From Larix kaempferi (taxonomy: Eukaryota > Streptophyta > Pinopsida > Pinales > Pinaceae), in NCBI GenBank assembly GCA_027924585.1, contig BSBM01001383.1, positions 186,001 through 250,000 of the forward strand: 64,000 bases of DNA, in the 5' to 3' direction. Under the pieces are notes generated by a model that ran no database searches, had not been told where the DNA came from, and worked only from the letters and a program-made list of their open reading frames with translations. The first letter of the stretch is position 1. Each line of letters begins with the position of its first letter. The position numbers were made by a program, and so were the translations under genes. Positions 20,891-33,430 of this stretch are shown here, piece by piece.

Positions 20891-21198
20891 CTCATTCTTC
20901 CTTCACTCGGAAAGTGGCGCACTTGTGAGGAGGAGGTTCAGCTGCTAGGAGGAGTCTATCTCTTATATTTTGGTTGTACTTTGGTTGAGCTATTGCTTTG
21001 TCTATCTCTGAGGAAGTTGTGGGGTTTTTCACCTTAGGGTTTTCCCCACGAAAGCTCTGTGTGTTTATTGTCTCTCATGCTTTTGATTCTTGTGATGATT
21101 GACATGCTTGTTATGATTGATATGCATTGATATACTGTACATGTTGTTCTCTCAGTAAAGATCCTAGAGTATTGTGAATTAATGCTCAAAATTTAACA
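20891..21198 (+). repeat. 3' LTR of copia A, right half
   Basis: The sequence after the AGAAA duplication continues A's LTR with a region homologous to, but clearly diverged from, the U5 part of B (GGAGGAGG, TTGGTTG, TTTTCCCCA, CTCAG-AAGATCCTAGA). It ends AAAATTTAACA at 21198. The flank beyond is repeat G0. Confidence 0.9.
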
Positions 21199-24100
21199 AC
21201 TGTGGAGGCTTAGGAAAGATAAGATTTGATTTTGAGTTTTGGACACAGTGACTTGATAATTAAGAATGATTCTAGGATTCAAGTGTTAGGACAAATGATC
21301 AAATATAATTGCCTTGGGAAACATGTTCCTTAAATCAGGGAAATGGTCCCAAGGAGTAGATCTGATCAGTTAAGGATTTTTTGCACAGCTTGAAAAGAGA
21401 TTTGATAGTATCAAGGTACACGAGATCAACAGGTAAGGGTTAAACAACCCGGAAAACAAGATAACCAAGGAGGGCACAAGGGTAAAGACCAGTTCCTGGG
21501 AAAAAGGGGCAGATGGAGTCCTCATAGCATGACACCCTTGAGAACCCACCTGGGGTTTGGCCATAAGATAAAAACCCATAAATGGTTTGCTAGTAAACCA
21601 AGAAATAAAACCCAGAGAATTTTCCGAATGATTTAGAGTTAGGTTTGGAAAGTAAATGACAAATGGGTAAGTTAAAAGAATAGATCACGTACCTTGCAAG
21701 CCTATCTGGATCATGGAAATTGATGCTAGTATGTCAAGGACTACTCCTGCAAAGATCAAGTGAAAATTTGGTGCTTTATCTTGCCTCTACGAATTTTTCC
21801 AGTTCCACTGATACGCCCTTCTCTTCCTGCAAAACCAAGGAGATAAACTCAATTAGCAAGCAACAATGAAGTTAAATGCAAATGACGAAAACAATCTGAC
21901 GAAAACAATCACAGAGAATAAGAGGTACAAAGACAATAATACTCCCGGAACCAAACCAAATGAAGAGAGAGAGAGAGAGAGACAGAGAGAGACAGAGAGA
22001 CAAGGTGAGTCTCCTCAGCCAGTGCATCCCTCCTCCAAGTTGCCTTCTTCACCTGTAGGTAAAACGTGGATAGAAAGATGTGCAAAATAATCACCAATAT
22101 CTTCAATGTGATGGAAAAGCAGTTTCAATTGACATATCCAACAACCAGAACCAGATCACAAGAGTTTGCAAAATATATTTTATTCCAATAGCCTTGAGCC
22201 AAAAGTCCCTTTACAATGAGGGCAATCTCTCCTTTAAATAGGAATGAAGGAGACCAAAACCCTAACCACCTTTTAAATGAGTGGTTGAGATCAAAAGATA
22301 CATAAGTGATAATCAATGGCTAAGATGAGCCCAAAAATAAAGTACATGGATCAACTCAAAAATAGAGGGGGCGCACTAGATAAGTCGCCCTAGGGGGGGA
22401 TGTACTACATAAAAGTGACTAAAAGTCATAACATAAGCTTATGGTGGGCCTAGGAGGTGTTATTCCTTCTCTAGTGTGTCCCTATGGTACAATAGCATAT
22501 AATAATATCATCAAGATACAATACTATGACCACATGGCCAAATCGTGCCCCCTCAATGACACAATAAAATCATAATATAAAAGTTCGGAGTGTGTGTGGG
22601 CCCCACTGAATGTTGTAACATGCTCTGAAAGGTGTGGGAAGAATCGCACACATCATCCAAATCAACCTCATGCCATTTCCTTGCCTCAATAGCCCAAATT
22701 GAATTCCTCTGTAACCATTTTTACCATTTTTATCCTCAAAATAATCACCTATGAAAGAATAAAATGCTTGTAGTCACTGCCTGGTACCCCAGGGCCAAAA
22801 CTGGTTGCACCAAAATGTCTGGGAGCATGGTAATATGGTAATAAAAAGTGGTTGGACCCCATGCTCCCTCTGTAGCGCCCTAGGTGAACCAAATAAAGAA
22901 TTAAACTGTGCTACCAGGCCATTTTAAATGGCAAATGTGTAATAAAGTGATAATCTGAGCAAAATCTCATCTAGAAGTGCCTGCAACTGAAAACTGAGTA
23001 TCTCGATATACTCAGACGGTCCATATGTACTAGAGATGAGTACCCATACACCCTGTAGCTATCTGTATAATCACCTGTAATCATGACCATGCTCGCACAA
23101 ATAAAAATAATGGTCTGTAAATAATAATAATAACCATAAAAACCATCAAACCATCATCTGAAACCTGTGTCCGCTGCATGGAACCATCTAATGGGTATAT
23201 AAGGACCATGAATCATCAATATCAAACATCACTGGCCAACTCAACTCAGGTCCTCCGGATGACTTGGTCAAACTAACTTTGACTAGGTCAAAACTGACCA
23301 AAATATGACCCTAGCTTAAACTGCCTACTGCTGCAATTGCAAATGGTTAAAGCATGCTCCTTTCAATCATTCTAATAGCAAGACTCAAAGTATAAAGTAG
23401 CATATCACTGGCGGTTTAAGCAATAATATCATCAAATATAAGTTAAAATAATCAACTACTCAAAATAGAACCTCAAGAATATACTCACTTCATGGCCGTG
23501 ATCATTATGCTAAGATTGGGTGAGGGTGGAAAATCCAAGGCTAGGCTAAGGGGATGACTTTACTAACTCAACACTGTGCTACTTTGGATAAGGGAAAGGG
23601 AATACACACTTAAGCTTATGTTGGATAATAAACACACAGGGAATGACAGTGTCTCACAAATGAAATAAGTTATCTAGAGAGGTGCTTATTCAACCTTGGC
23701 AAATGTCTACAACTCACAACTAAGCTGAATCCAGCTCCGTGAGAATTTTTTCTAGAACCTCCACGACTGGGTGCCCGACTAACCGTAATTTGAAGTTCTA
23801 GGGGACACTTAGAATTAGTTGTCCCTTACTCCATCTCACATCACAACCCGTAGGCTCCGTGAGGAATTTAATCATTACATTTATTTCATGGCCAGCAGTA
23901 TTTGGATTTAGCATATATTTAACCACTGTTTTCTTAGGCCTTATGACCTTTTGGATTTCTCGTGTGCTTATAAGCACAACTAATTGCAGCTTTTTATCCA
24001 GGGTATTTACATTTCATTCAATTTCATAGCCCTTTTTCATTGTGCTAAGAATCACAGTTTTAGTTTATTTCCATGGGCTTGCACAAAAGATAATATAAGA

Positions 24101-24502
24101 ATTTCCATATGCATGTAATGATGGTAGCACTATTTGCTTCAGGTTTTAGCCAACACAACTCAATGACAACTTAGAGCCGAGACACAAACTAACATGGATG
24201 TTATCCAACAAAGAGGCAAAAGTGGGGAAGTCCTCCATATTACAGGTTGAGGTCTAAGTCAAGGTAAAACCAATAAGTGGGAAAGAATAGATGGATGGGG
24301 AAAGTGAAAGGTGATGCCAATACTACCAAGCCAAAAATGGTGGAATGATCACGTCCATTCTCCTAAGGAGGGTGAAACCAATGAGTATAAACAAGAACTT
24401 CATATTCAAAGTAAATTAGACTATTTCAAATAATCATTTAAAACATCCATATAACATATATATACCGCCAGATCATGACTACTAGATACCAAGTCAAGCT
24501 AC
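21199..24502 (-). repeat. G0: giant-LTR-family repeat, left part (host of A and G)
   Basis: No gene is seen in this 3.3 kb. Ordered similarity to G and H runs throughout: ACCAGTTCCTGGG near 21490, a minus-strand TATA block near 22230 (TTACAATGAGG then TTTAAATAGG), GTGTGGGAAGAATC near 22640, the GCATGCTCCTTT region near 23350, and CAACTCAGAGCCGAGACAC-like wording near 24170. It appears to be a third copy of the G family, entered by copia A at its left and by G at 24502/24503. Confidence 0.65.
21965..22002. repeat. GA/GACA microsatellite
   Basis: This is a run of GAGAGA with interspersed GACA units inside repeat G0. The equivalent place in G (near 26100) lacks it. Confidence 0.9.
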
Positions 24503-27500
24503 TGTTATCACCTAAGCTGTAGTTACCCCTATGGATGTATCCACTCATGGATGGTAATAGGAAAGGGCAACTCAAAGGTGCAACCACGATCACCTCGACC
24601 TCCAATGGATTGGTTGTCACGCCAGTCGAGGCAACCTTCACTTTGTGTTGTCTAGCCCAGACAACAAAGGGGTAGACCCGATCTACTCCCGACAGGAGAG
24701 ATTATCCCAAGACACCAAATCAGATTAATTCTAAATGAAGTAAGGTGTATGGTTCATCCTAGACCTTAGGGTGAAGTCACAAGATAAGTGAGGGATTCAA
24801 AGAGTGTAGCTTTGGTTCATTGTTGATGTGAGAGTGACTTATAGTATTTGAAATGAGATCTAGGATTAAAGTACTAGTTCAATGTTGGAAAATCCACTGC
24901 CCTGGGAACCGTGTCCAATGCAGGGTAAGTTTAGGGGTTGAATTCGGGCTAACTAGTACAAGTGACAAGCTTGGCCATGATACATGATGGCTTCAAGGGT
25001 TTAGTTCACCATGCAAAGGTCAAACCACAAGTTAATCCAACAATCTAAGAAAGTCGAATTGACTTGGAGAGAAACCAGTGCCTTGGGAATTGGGATAATG
25101 GAGTCAAAGTAGGGTTGACTTGTGGTTAAGGACTCCTATTGCATGAGACAAGTGGGCAATTAAGGTCTTGATGGATGAATAGGTCTAGATCTAGGTTTGA
25201 CCAAAGTGGACCACAATCCCTTAAAATAAGGAATGCTATCCCCAAGGCAAGATTTGACAAGATGACCCACTAGACCTAGGTTTTGAATTATTCCCGTTCC
25301 AAATCTCCAAAAATCTCAAGTACCCACGTCCTAGAAGTGAGTCAACTCACTTCTCCAAGGTGGTGCGACTTTACCCAAGGAGGCCTAAAAGTGGGGTAAT
25401 TGGGGTCAAGACAAGTCCGATGACATCCAAATTTTAGATCTGGGTAGGTCAGTCAAGTAGGAGTGTGGATCTATAATTTCACGGCAATCCGACGGCTAGA
25501 TCTTACTAGATCTGAGTTTGAATATACCAAGTGGTCCAAAATGGGGATTAAATCCCTTAAAATGTGGAATAGGGCCCACAAGGTAGAAATCAGAAAAGTG
25601 ACAATCTGGGGGTAGGTTATTTGATGTGTAGATTATGGATCAAGCAAGATCTCAACTACCCACCACCTAGATCTAGGTCAACTCACCCTCACCAAGAAGT
25701 GCGCCCTTGCTTAGGAAAGCTAGTTTGGCATGGGAAGAGGGTCAAATGGAAGCCAATCCTCACCAAACTATAGATCCGGGATGTCGTGGATACTATAGAG
25801 GTGGGTTTTCAATATTATACCCAACAACCCACTAGATCTAAGTAGATCTGAGAAAATGTAACAATGAGGGTTTGAAAAAATAAGGGTTTTATCAATTTAT
25901 GAGTTAGGTCAATGGATTGGATCAAGATAAGAGAAACAAACCTGTGGATCTTACCTGGGTAACCTTGTAGATGCCTTGATGATGATGATCTATGCAAACC
26001 CGATCAATTTGAGAAGCTTTGAGGTAGTTTTCTATGCAATCGATTTAGTCCAAGAAGCCAATGCACCCTCTCTCCTGCACAACAAACGTCAACAATATCA
26101 GATTTGATGTAATCAAGAGATAAGACTAATGCCACAAGGGAAGTAACAGAAAGATAGCATAGATCACAATGATGCTAATGATAACCCCCTGATACAAGCA
26201 AATGCCAAGAAAGTCGATTTGAAGAAGCCTTGCAAAATCGCCCTTGTTGAAGTCGCCCTCCTGTAGACAAGACAATGATTTCCAAAAATAGATAGATCTT
26301 ACCACAAATTCCAATGCTAGGTTGCAATAGACTTTCCAATCACCATCTAAGAACACCAGATGCAAAGTAGACCACAAGAATTTCCACAAGAAAGTTTTTC
26401 TATACCAATAATCCAAGAGCCAAAGACCACTTACAATGAGAAGCTCTCTCCTTTAAATAGGAAGGAGAGGCATCAAAATCCTAACCACTTTTTGAATGAG
26501 TGGCTAAGATTAAAAGATACAAATGTCTAATCAATGGTTGAGATGAGCTCAACAATAAAATACATGGATCACTAATAAAATATTATATGAGTGGACAAAA
26601 TCGCCCTAGAAGAGGGGAATCCCACCAAATCATGATGACAAAATATAATAGGGGGCTTATGGTGGGTCCAAGGGGTAATTTTATCCCTCCTTGGTCAATC
26701 CCCATAGCACAATAATCATAAAATAATCATCAATATACCAAATCGTGCCTCCAAGGTCAAATTGTAGGCCTCAAAAAGACCTCAGAAATCATCAGAAAGT
26801 GCCATAAGTGATGGATGCGGGTCCCGATGAAGCTGAAACTGCTGGAGGAGGTGTGGAAGACCCTGATCTATCATCACTGATCATCCCATGCCATAACATT
26901 GCCTTAGTAGCCCAAATCAATTTCTTCAATAGCCATTTCTACCAATCCTGAAATGCCTCGGGAAGCGTGAAACTGCCCCAAACTGCCTCCTGGAGTGCTT
27001 GCGCTGTCAAGGTGAGGGCACCAGTGTGTCAGGGAGGGCGGTTATATGGTAAAAACAAGTGGTTGGACCACCCCCTCCAAGCACAGCACCCTAGGTCAAC
27101 CGGATAAAAATCACATCTGCTCTGACAGGGCCTCCGACAGACCAAAACTGCATTGGGATAGCCTACTGAGGCTCAATCATTACTGTAAGTGCCCGGAACT
27201 GAAAACAAACTGTCTCATCGGACTCAAAAGGTCCAAATCCATCCAAAATGTGTACTCATACACCAGATGAGTCTCTGCATGATCAAAAGATATATCCAAT
27301 ATACCGGAACAGGGCCAATAATAATAATCTGTAAATGATCAAATACTGCTGTAAACCAAGAATCATCATCATAACCCTGTAGCTGCTGCATAGAATCATC
27401 ATGTATGTATACATAGACCATATATCATCTGTCCATATCATCATAAGGTCCAACCATCCCATGTCCTATGTTTGACCTTGGTCAGACTAGGCCTAACCAA

Positions 27501-29053
27501 GTCAACATGACCAAATATAACTCAGATCATCATCAGAAGCTGCTGCAAAGTGTCAAAGGTTAATGCATGCTTTACAACTTATTCAAATAACAATTATAAC
27601 ACAAAGTAATCATTACTGGCGATCTAAAAAATAGTGTCATTAATTATTATTATTACTCAGACCAGACTTTCAAGATCATACTCACTTCATAGCTGTGATC
27701 AATTTGCTAGTGAAGGGTGAAGGCTAAAATAACTGGCTAGGCTAAGGGATGACTTGACTGACTTAACTTTGTGACACTTTAGCAAAGGGAAAGGTAATAC
27801 ACACCATAGTATATACTGAATGAGCAATCAACACAGGGAATGGTGGTGTCTCACAAATGGATGAGTTGTTCAAAGAGGGTTTATTCACCTTTAATAGATG
27901 CGCACAATCCATAATACAAATAAGGCCGGCAATTGTTTTGATATAGCATTTAAGTTCCATTGCTTTTTGGGCCTGAAGTTTCCATAGCCTTGGTCTATGT
28001 GTGTTTATAAACACATTGCATAGATTTACATTTATTTTAGGCTTTCTGCTGTAGGTGTGTTTTTAAGGCACTTGTTTACCTGAGCACTTCTAGGTGTGTC
28101 ATGAACAGCTTGTTTACCTAGGTATTTATTTTTCCAAAAGATATAACATTTTATTTTCATGGCCATTTTCATTTGGCATGCCTTTCATTCATGTGTGTTT
28201 AGAAACACATTACATGAATGGGCTTTTCATACAAGATATAGCATTTCATTTTCCAGATTTTGTATTCATGGCAGCACTAAAAGTTTCAGGTTTAGCCAAC
28301 ACAACTTTAGTGACTAGGGGGAATTCCAAGGAACTCCAACTCACCATAGGTAAGTTTTGTCACCAACTCAGAGCCGAGACACAATAAACAAGGAAGCTCA
28401 TCCAATACAGAGGCTACAGTAGGGAAAAGTCCTCCATGCCACTAGTCAAGTAGTAAATCAGGGTGATAAACTAAAAGGTAGGCAATGGATGGATGAAGAC
28501 AATGAATAATGGAGCCAACACTAGCAAGCCAAGGTATGGTGGAATGATCACCTCTATTCTCCCTAAGGAGGGTAAAACCAATGAGTATGAATAGTGAACT
28601 TCTAAATCTGAGTAGGGACAAATATTATATATATATAATAAAATCAACCAGGTCCACATATCTATATGATCGCCAGATCATGACACTAAGTGCTAAGACA
28701 TGCTATAAGAATAAGTATAAAAGCAATATAACCATAACACAATGATATACCAGCTGAGTCATATACCTGAATGCTCATCAACCTGTACCATCATATGTCC
28801 TCTGAAACTGCTGCCGTAACTCTGGGCACTACTGACTGCTCTGTACCAATGGTATAATGGCTACATCGGTCATCTCTCTGAGTGTCCTGAGACTCAGTCA
28901 TGGCATGGGGAATATACATTGCTGTCCACAATCTGATAGTGATCCAATGTAGATGCTCATCTCAGCATCTCAAATGTAAGGGAACTGGCTGAATAGTGTA
29001 CTGGCATCAGAAAAATAATGTATGGTAGCCCGGCTACTATGTATGTGATAACA
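24503..29053 (-). mobile_element. G: 4.55-kb solo LTR inserted in G0
   Basis: It starts TGTTATCAC and ends GTGATAACA, the short inverted TG...CA ends of an LTR. Flanking 5-mers are GCTAC (24498-24502) and ACTAC (29054-29058), one mismatch. There is no coding potential anywhere, and I cannot find a second internal copy of the ends. A single very long LTR left by recombination is therefore the simplest reading. On the minus strand a TATA-like CCTATTTAAAGG block near 26455 followed by CATTGTAAG resembles a promoter. H (51075-55551) is the same family and nearly the same length. Confidence 0.7.
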
Positions 29054-29143
29054 ACTACCATAATGAGCAAAACAACAAAGCGGATCATAACCAATGCACA
29101 TCAATATAGCTGTTGGGTCATATACCTGTATATACCATCTGTT
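29054..29143 (-). repeat. G0, remaining right part
   Basis: After G, the phrase GTCATATACCTG near 29107 matches G near 28759, showing that G0 resumes. The similarity ends at about 29143, where copia J coding sequence begins, well before the expected LTR end, so G0 is truncated here. Confidence 0.55.
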
Positions 29144-30709
29144 AGGAAAAGATTTCTTGGCATTCTTTCCAAGAGCACAAACTCTACAAACACCATCATC
29201 ATGCTCAGAAGAAAACTCAGGGATATCTATTACCATCTTTTGTAGACCAGGAAGAGCTCTATAATGAAGGTATCCAAACCTTCGATGCCATAACTCATGA
29301 TTGTATCGTGGACCAATCCTTGAATGGAATGCCTAGGTACCTTGTAGAGGCCTCCCTCTCGAACTCAAATCTCCATAGCTGAACTCAACTCTCCATCCTT
29401 TGGCCATAAGATGGCCTTTCTATCCATGAAGGTTACTTTGTAACCCTTGTCTTCTAAAACTGCAATAGAGAGGAGATTCTTCTTTAGGCCAAGAACATAT
29501 AATATATCCTTGATATGCAAGATAGTTCCTGAGTCTAGCTAAAAGGATACTGAACCAATTCCTTTAATTTCATAGGTGGCATCATCTCCAAGTTCCACTT
29601 GAGCAAAAAGCTTCTTTTTCATGAAGTCTACAAGAACTCCTCGAAATCCTGTCATATGTCTGGAAGCTCCACTGTCCACCAGCCAAGACTCAACACTATT
29701 GGTGATGGAACCGGAGAGAGCTGAAACAAGATTGTACTCTCTCCTTAGATTTTGATCATTGGTAGATCCTTTGGTTTTCTTTTTCTGAGGCTCTTCTTCT
29801 TCTGCAGCAACAAATGTATGAAATCTACCCTTGCGCTTTATATTTTTCCTTTTACAATCGGTTGCATAATGCCCTATCTTTTGGAAATCGAAGCATCTTA
29901 CTTTTGACTAGTCAATGTGCATACCTTGGGGCTTTTTTTCCTTGTTCTTTTGATGAAAGAACTTCTTTCCTTTCCTTGTCTTAGCGGTGAGAGCAAGATT
30001 TCCTTCTTTAGGGACACCACTTCTACTTTGCATTCTTCCTTCCTCTTGCAAGCAATCATGCCACGACCTCTCAAAGTCTGGCTAAACTTCACGCCCATTC
30101 ACAACAGATAGGAATGTTTCCCATGTGTTTGGAAGACCATCTACTGTAGTCTGAACAAGATCATCATCATCCACTGTTACCCCAATAGCTAAGAGTTGGT
30201 CCCTTACCTGAGAGATCTTTGTGAAGAAGGAAGCCACACTTTCGGCCTTCTCCAACCTCAGAGTACGAAGCTTATTTTTCAAGGCCCTTTTCTAACTAGG
30301 AGCTTTCTTTTCATATAGATTTGTTAAAGTATCAAAACACTCCTTTGCAGACTTCAATGGAGTTATTATGGGCATCAAACTGTCTTTTAGTGATTCTCTT
30401 TGCCTTGGCTTGCTTCTTTTTTAATGTTGCTTTCCATACATTTGTTGTAGGCTCTTCTACAACACTGGTGACCAGTTCATCAACATCATGCTCTTCTAGA
30501 ATATTCAAAACCCTAGCCTTCCCTATGTTTAAGTTTGAGGCCCCTTCAAGTTCGTCCTCTAGTCTTACTGAAACTAAAGTCATTTTGACTTAGGAAATAG
30601 GTCTCAGATCTGCTTTAAATATTTTCTCAAGATCAGATTTGTTGTAATAAATTTCTCGGGGTCAACGTAGGCTACAGTAATCTGCTACCTAAGCTCTTTC
30701 ACGCCCTCA
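29144..30709 (-). pseudogene. copia J gag, protease and pre-integrase fragment
   Basis: Read leftward from the primer site: gag N-terminus (VRLEDELEGASN, KARVLNILEEHDVDELV) at 30583-30332, then LRLEKAESVASFFTKISQV and VDDDDLVQTTVDGLP at 30282-30082. A worn zinc knuckle follows near 29895-29855, where the second Cys is Phe (CFDFQKIGHYATDC). The protease motif SWLVDSGASRHMTG is near 29690-29650, then LYVLGLKKNLLSI and the pre-integrase CRVCALGKNAKKSF, which stops at the junction with G0 at 29144. Several stops and frameshifts are present. Integrase, RT and RNase H are absent from the window. Confidence 0.88.
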
Positions 30710-30721
30710 TCTCTGATACCA
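30710..30721 (-). other. primer binding site of copia J
   Basis: On the minus strand this reads TGGTATCAGAGA, directly after the LTR end AATTCAACA, one base off the usual tRNA-Met-type site. Confidence 0.88.
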
Positions 30722-31770
30722 TGTTGAATTTTATAGAAAATTCGATAATTTATTACAGGCTTGATTTTTAAGTAATAGAACCAAGATTTAATGACTTCTT
30801 TTAATTTATTTCAGATCTAATATACCATCACTAATAAACTAAGAACTTTGAATAGAAAATAACAGATCTGATGCAGTATAATAACCAACAGATAATAATG
30901 TCAAACACATCCACAGTGAACACACAAATTTTACCCTAGGGAAACCTTTTACAAGTGGAAAACCCCAACAATGGAAAATCTTCCTTTATCGATGATTGAG
31001 ATGACAATGAGCAGAGTTACTGAGCAGATTACATCAGCCTTATACATCAAAGAGTAAATGCCCCTAGGGCATACACATACCAAGAGAAAAATGATGAAGA
31101 CTACTTGAGAGGAACCCTATCTTCCTAAGAAGCTTACGGCTTGCTAATGTCAACCCTTGTGGGGCCCAATCTGCTGATTGGGAGGCATGTAGGGCCCACG
31201 GCCTGCTATTAAGGCCCTAACCTTCCTAAGAGGAGGGTTGATCTGCTACCTAGAGGGAAGATCTACTAAGGATAAGCCCCGATCTGTTGTGGGGAGGTCT
31301 CGGCCTACTAGAGTAGCACCGATCTGCTGTGGGGAGGTCTCGACCTACTAGAGTAGCCTCGATCTTCTTACGTGGATATCCGTGGGGCCCTGATCTGTCC
31401 TCTCAACCCTTGACATGGTCATGGGTCAGTCTATGAGAAGCTTGGAATACTCACACAGGCCCTCGTTGCCTTCAAACTGATAATGAGAATGCTTACCACC
31501 AAGAGAGTTCCAATGCTAATGATTTAATGAAGGAGAAATTGCTTACAATGATGATCATGTGAATGGTATGAGCTTCACTTTTATAATTTTTCATTATAAT
31601 AATATAATGGGAAAATACCATGGGTCTACAAATACCATGATCCAAAAACCACTTGACTTTTAAGTTGATTATTAAAATAACTTTAAAAAGTTCGTTTTCT
31701 AATTTATCATTAGGACTTTAGTTAAGTCTTCTTAGGCTAAATACTAGCCCCTCTTGGTCTATATGGTCCA
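30722..31770 (-). repeat. 5' LTR of copia J (right limit uncertain)
   Basis: The plus strand starts TGTTGAATTTTATAG at the primer site. A minus-strand TATA (TATAAGGC, near 31034-31041) would start transcription near 31010. The presumed U3 contains two 40-bp tandem copies (31281-31320 and 31321-31360) around TGGGGAGGTCTCG. No clear CA end is visible before the LINE at about 31774. The LINE may have inserted in this LTR, with the last bases lying beyond 35979. Confidence 0.6.
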
Positions 31771-31773
31771 CAC

Positions 31774-33430
31774 GTGCCAATCTCAAAGTTCATCATCATA
31801 AATAAGGAAGATTTTCTCACTAGAGCACAGGTTGTGGAACTCAAACATTCCAGAGAACAGGTTACTGCGGCACAACAGGCAAGGAAATGGGCAGTTATCA
31901 AGAATCTTCAAGCAGTTATTCGGGACTCCTTCCCACCTGGATGGGAACCCCGAACTAGAGGTTCCAAATTACAGGCCCGTCTAGGGAGACGACAAGGTAC
32001 ATGCATCTCCATCTGGTGTTGGAATGGCAATGGATATTTTTGGTCATCGCCAGGACTCTTGTATGATGCTCTCGATTCAGTAGACATCCTCTTTGTGACC
32101 GAGACACATGCGAGCCCTGTTTGGCCTCTCTCAGACATTACAGGTCACCACTGGATCTCAGTTTGCAGACAGGAGACGAGGAGCTCAGGAGGAGTCAGAG
32201 GATCAGGTGGAGTTGCTTGTTTGGCTAGGGACTCCTTTCGGAACAAGATTTCTTTGGTAGCCGAAGATGAGTTTGCCAGGTTTATGTGGATTAGGATTGG
32301 CGTTGGAGTTTCTCCTCTAAGGGACATCTACATTGCAGTTTGTTACTTTCCCCCAGCTTCTTCACCTTTTGCCATCCATAATGGCCCTAATGGGGACCCC
32401 TTTATAAACTTGTACACCAAGATCACTCAGTACTCTATTGATGGAGAAGTCATCCTCCTAGGTGACTTCAATGCTCGTACTAGGAACCTCCAGATCCCTC
32501 TCCACGATCAGTCGGAGGATGTGTTCTGTACCCAAGGGATAGACCCAGCTTCAGTTGAACTTCATTGGATTTCAGAGGATACTTTGGGCCCCATTACAGT
32601 TTATGGTAAGCATCTCTTGTAGGGGGGGAATCTCATGAGCTGTTGATTCTAAATGGTCTTCCCTGTTTTCCGGACTCTCGTTTCTTCACCTGTCGGCCAC
32701 ATGGTGTGGGTGCGAGCGTAGTTGATTATGTCCTCACCAGCCAGAACTTGCTCCCTTTTGTTTGTCACCTTTTAGTCTCCCCCATCCCTCTTGCGGACCA
32801 TGCACTTCTTTCTTTCTCTCTCCGTTTTGACCCCCCCGTCCCACCTCATACCCTCCCTCAGGGCCCACCCCGGACCATCTTTCGCTTTGACGAAGGAGAC
32901 CCATACATCTTCTCCTCGACCCTAAGCCAGATACTCCCGTCTGAGACTCAGTTCTCCTCACTTGACTCTGCTTCCACTAAATACACTTGTCTTTCATCTT
33001 CCATTTGGGAAGCAGCACTCAATTTTGTCCCCCACTTTACTCGTCCTACTTCCATCTCACCAAAAGTTGGCTCATGTCCCATGAACAAATGGTACGATGA
33101 TGAATGCTAAACTCTACATCAAGAGCTTCGATCTGCTTCTCACTCTCATCCCTCCTACTTAGACCTCAAAGCTTCTTATCGTCGCCTCCTCTGTCGCAAG
33201 AAACGACTCTTTGTCTCTCAGAAAATACGGGAACTGTCCGCTCTCCTTATTCCCCTAAACATTTTTGGCGTACCATCCTTCCTCGACGATCCCCTCTTCC
33301 TTCTAACCTCAATCCTATATCCATGTTTTCCCACACTTCCAATCATTATAATATTCTCGGACAAGCCCAAATTCAAGTCACTTCTCCACCCCCCCTCCTG
33401 TTGCTTATTCTCAACCAGGGATATTAGAGA
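31774..33430 (+). pseudogene. LINE endonuclease region and linker
   Basis: The endonuclease nicks target DNA to prime reverse transcription. Recognisable motifs are WNGNGYF (about 32020), the catalytic Glu in VTETHAS (about 32097), YIAVCYFPPASSPF, GDFNAR (about 32461), DYVLTS (about 32725) and LADHALLSF (about 32793). The last normally reads SDH, so the catalytic Asp-His pair is kept. A G-run at 32623-32629 marks a frameshift, a TAA at 33108-33110 interrupts the linker, and another frame change falls near 33240. The frame open from 31774 has no obvious first Met and probably began further left. Confidence 0.85.

Larger units (their letters stand above)
1..21198 (+). mobile_element. Ty1/copia retrotransposon A, 5' truncated by window edge
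   Basis: The coding order gag zinc knuckle, protease, integrase, reverse transcriptase, RNase H is the copia order. The element starts before the window and ends at 21198 with AACA. It is interrupted by D (about 889-3559), C (5071-10760) and B (13707-20885). Removing these by eye restores continuous copia reading: codons either side of C rejoin at the conserved VKTAF/LNG motif, and the two LTR halves rejoin across B. The polyprotein carries stops at about 410, 734, 4694 and 11589 and a frameshift near 318, so it is dead. Its 3' flank (from 21199) is the giant-LTR repeat G0, so A is itself nested. The 3' LTR is about 606 bp once B is removed. Confidence 0.93.
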
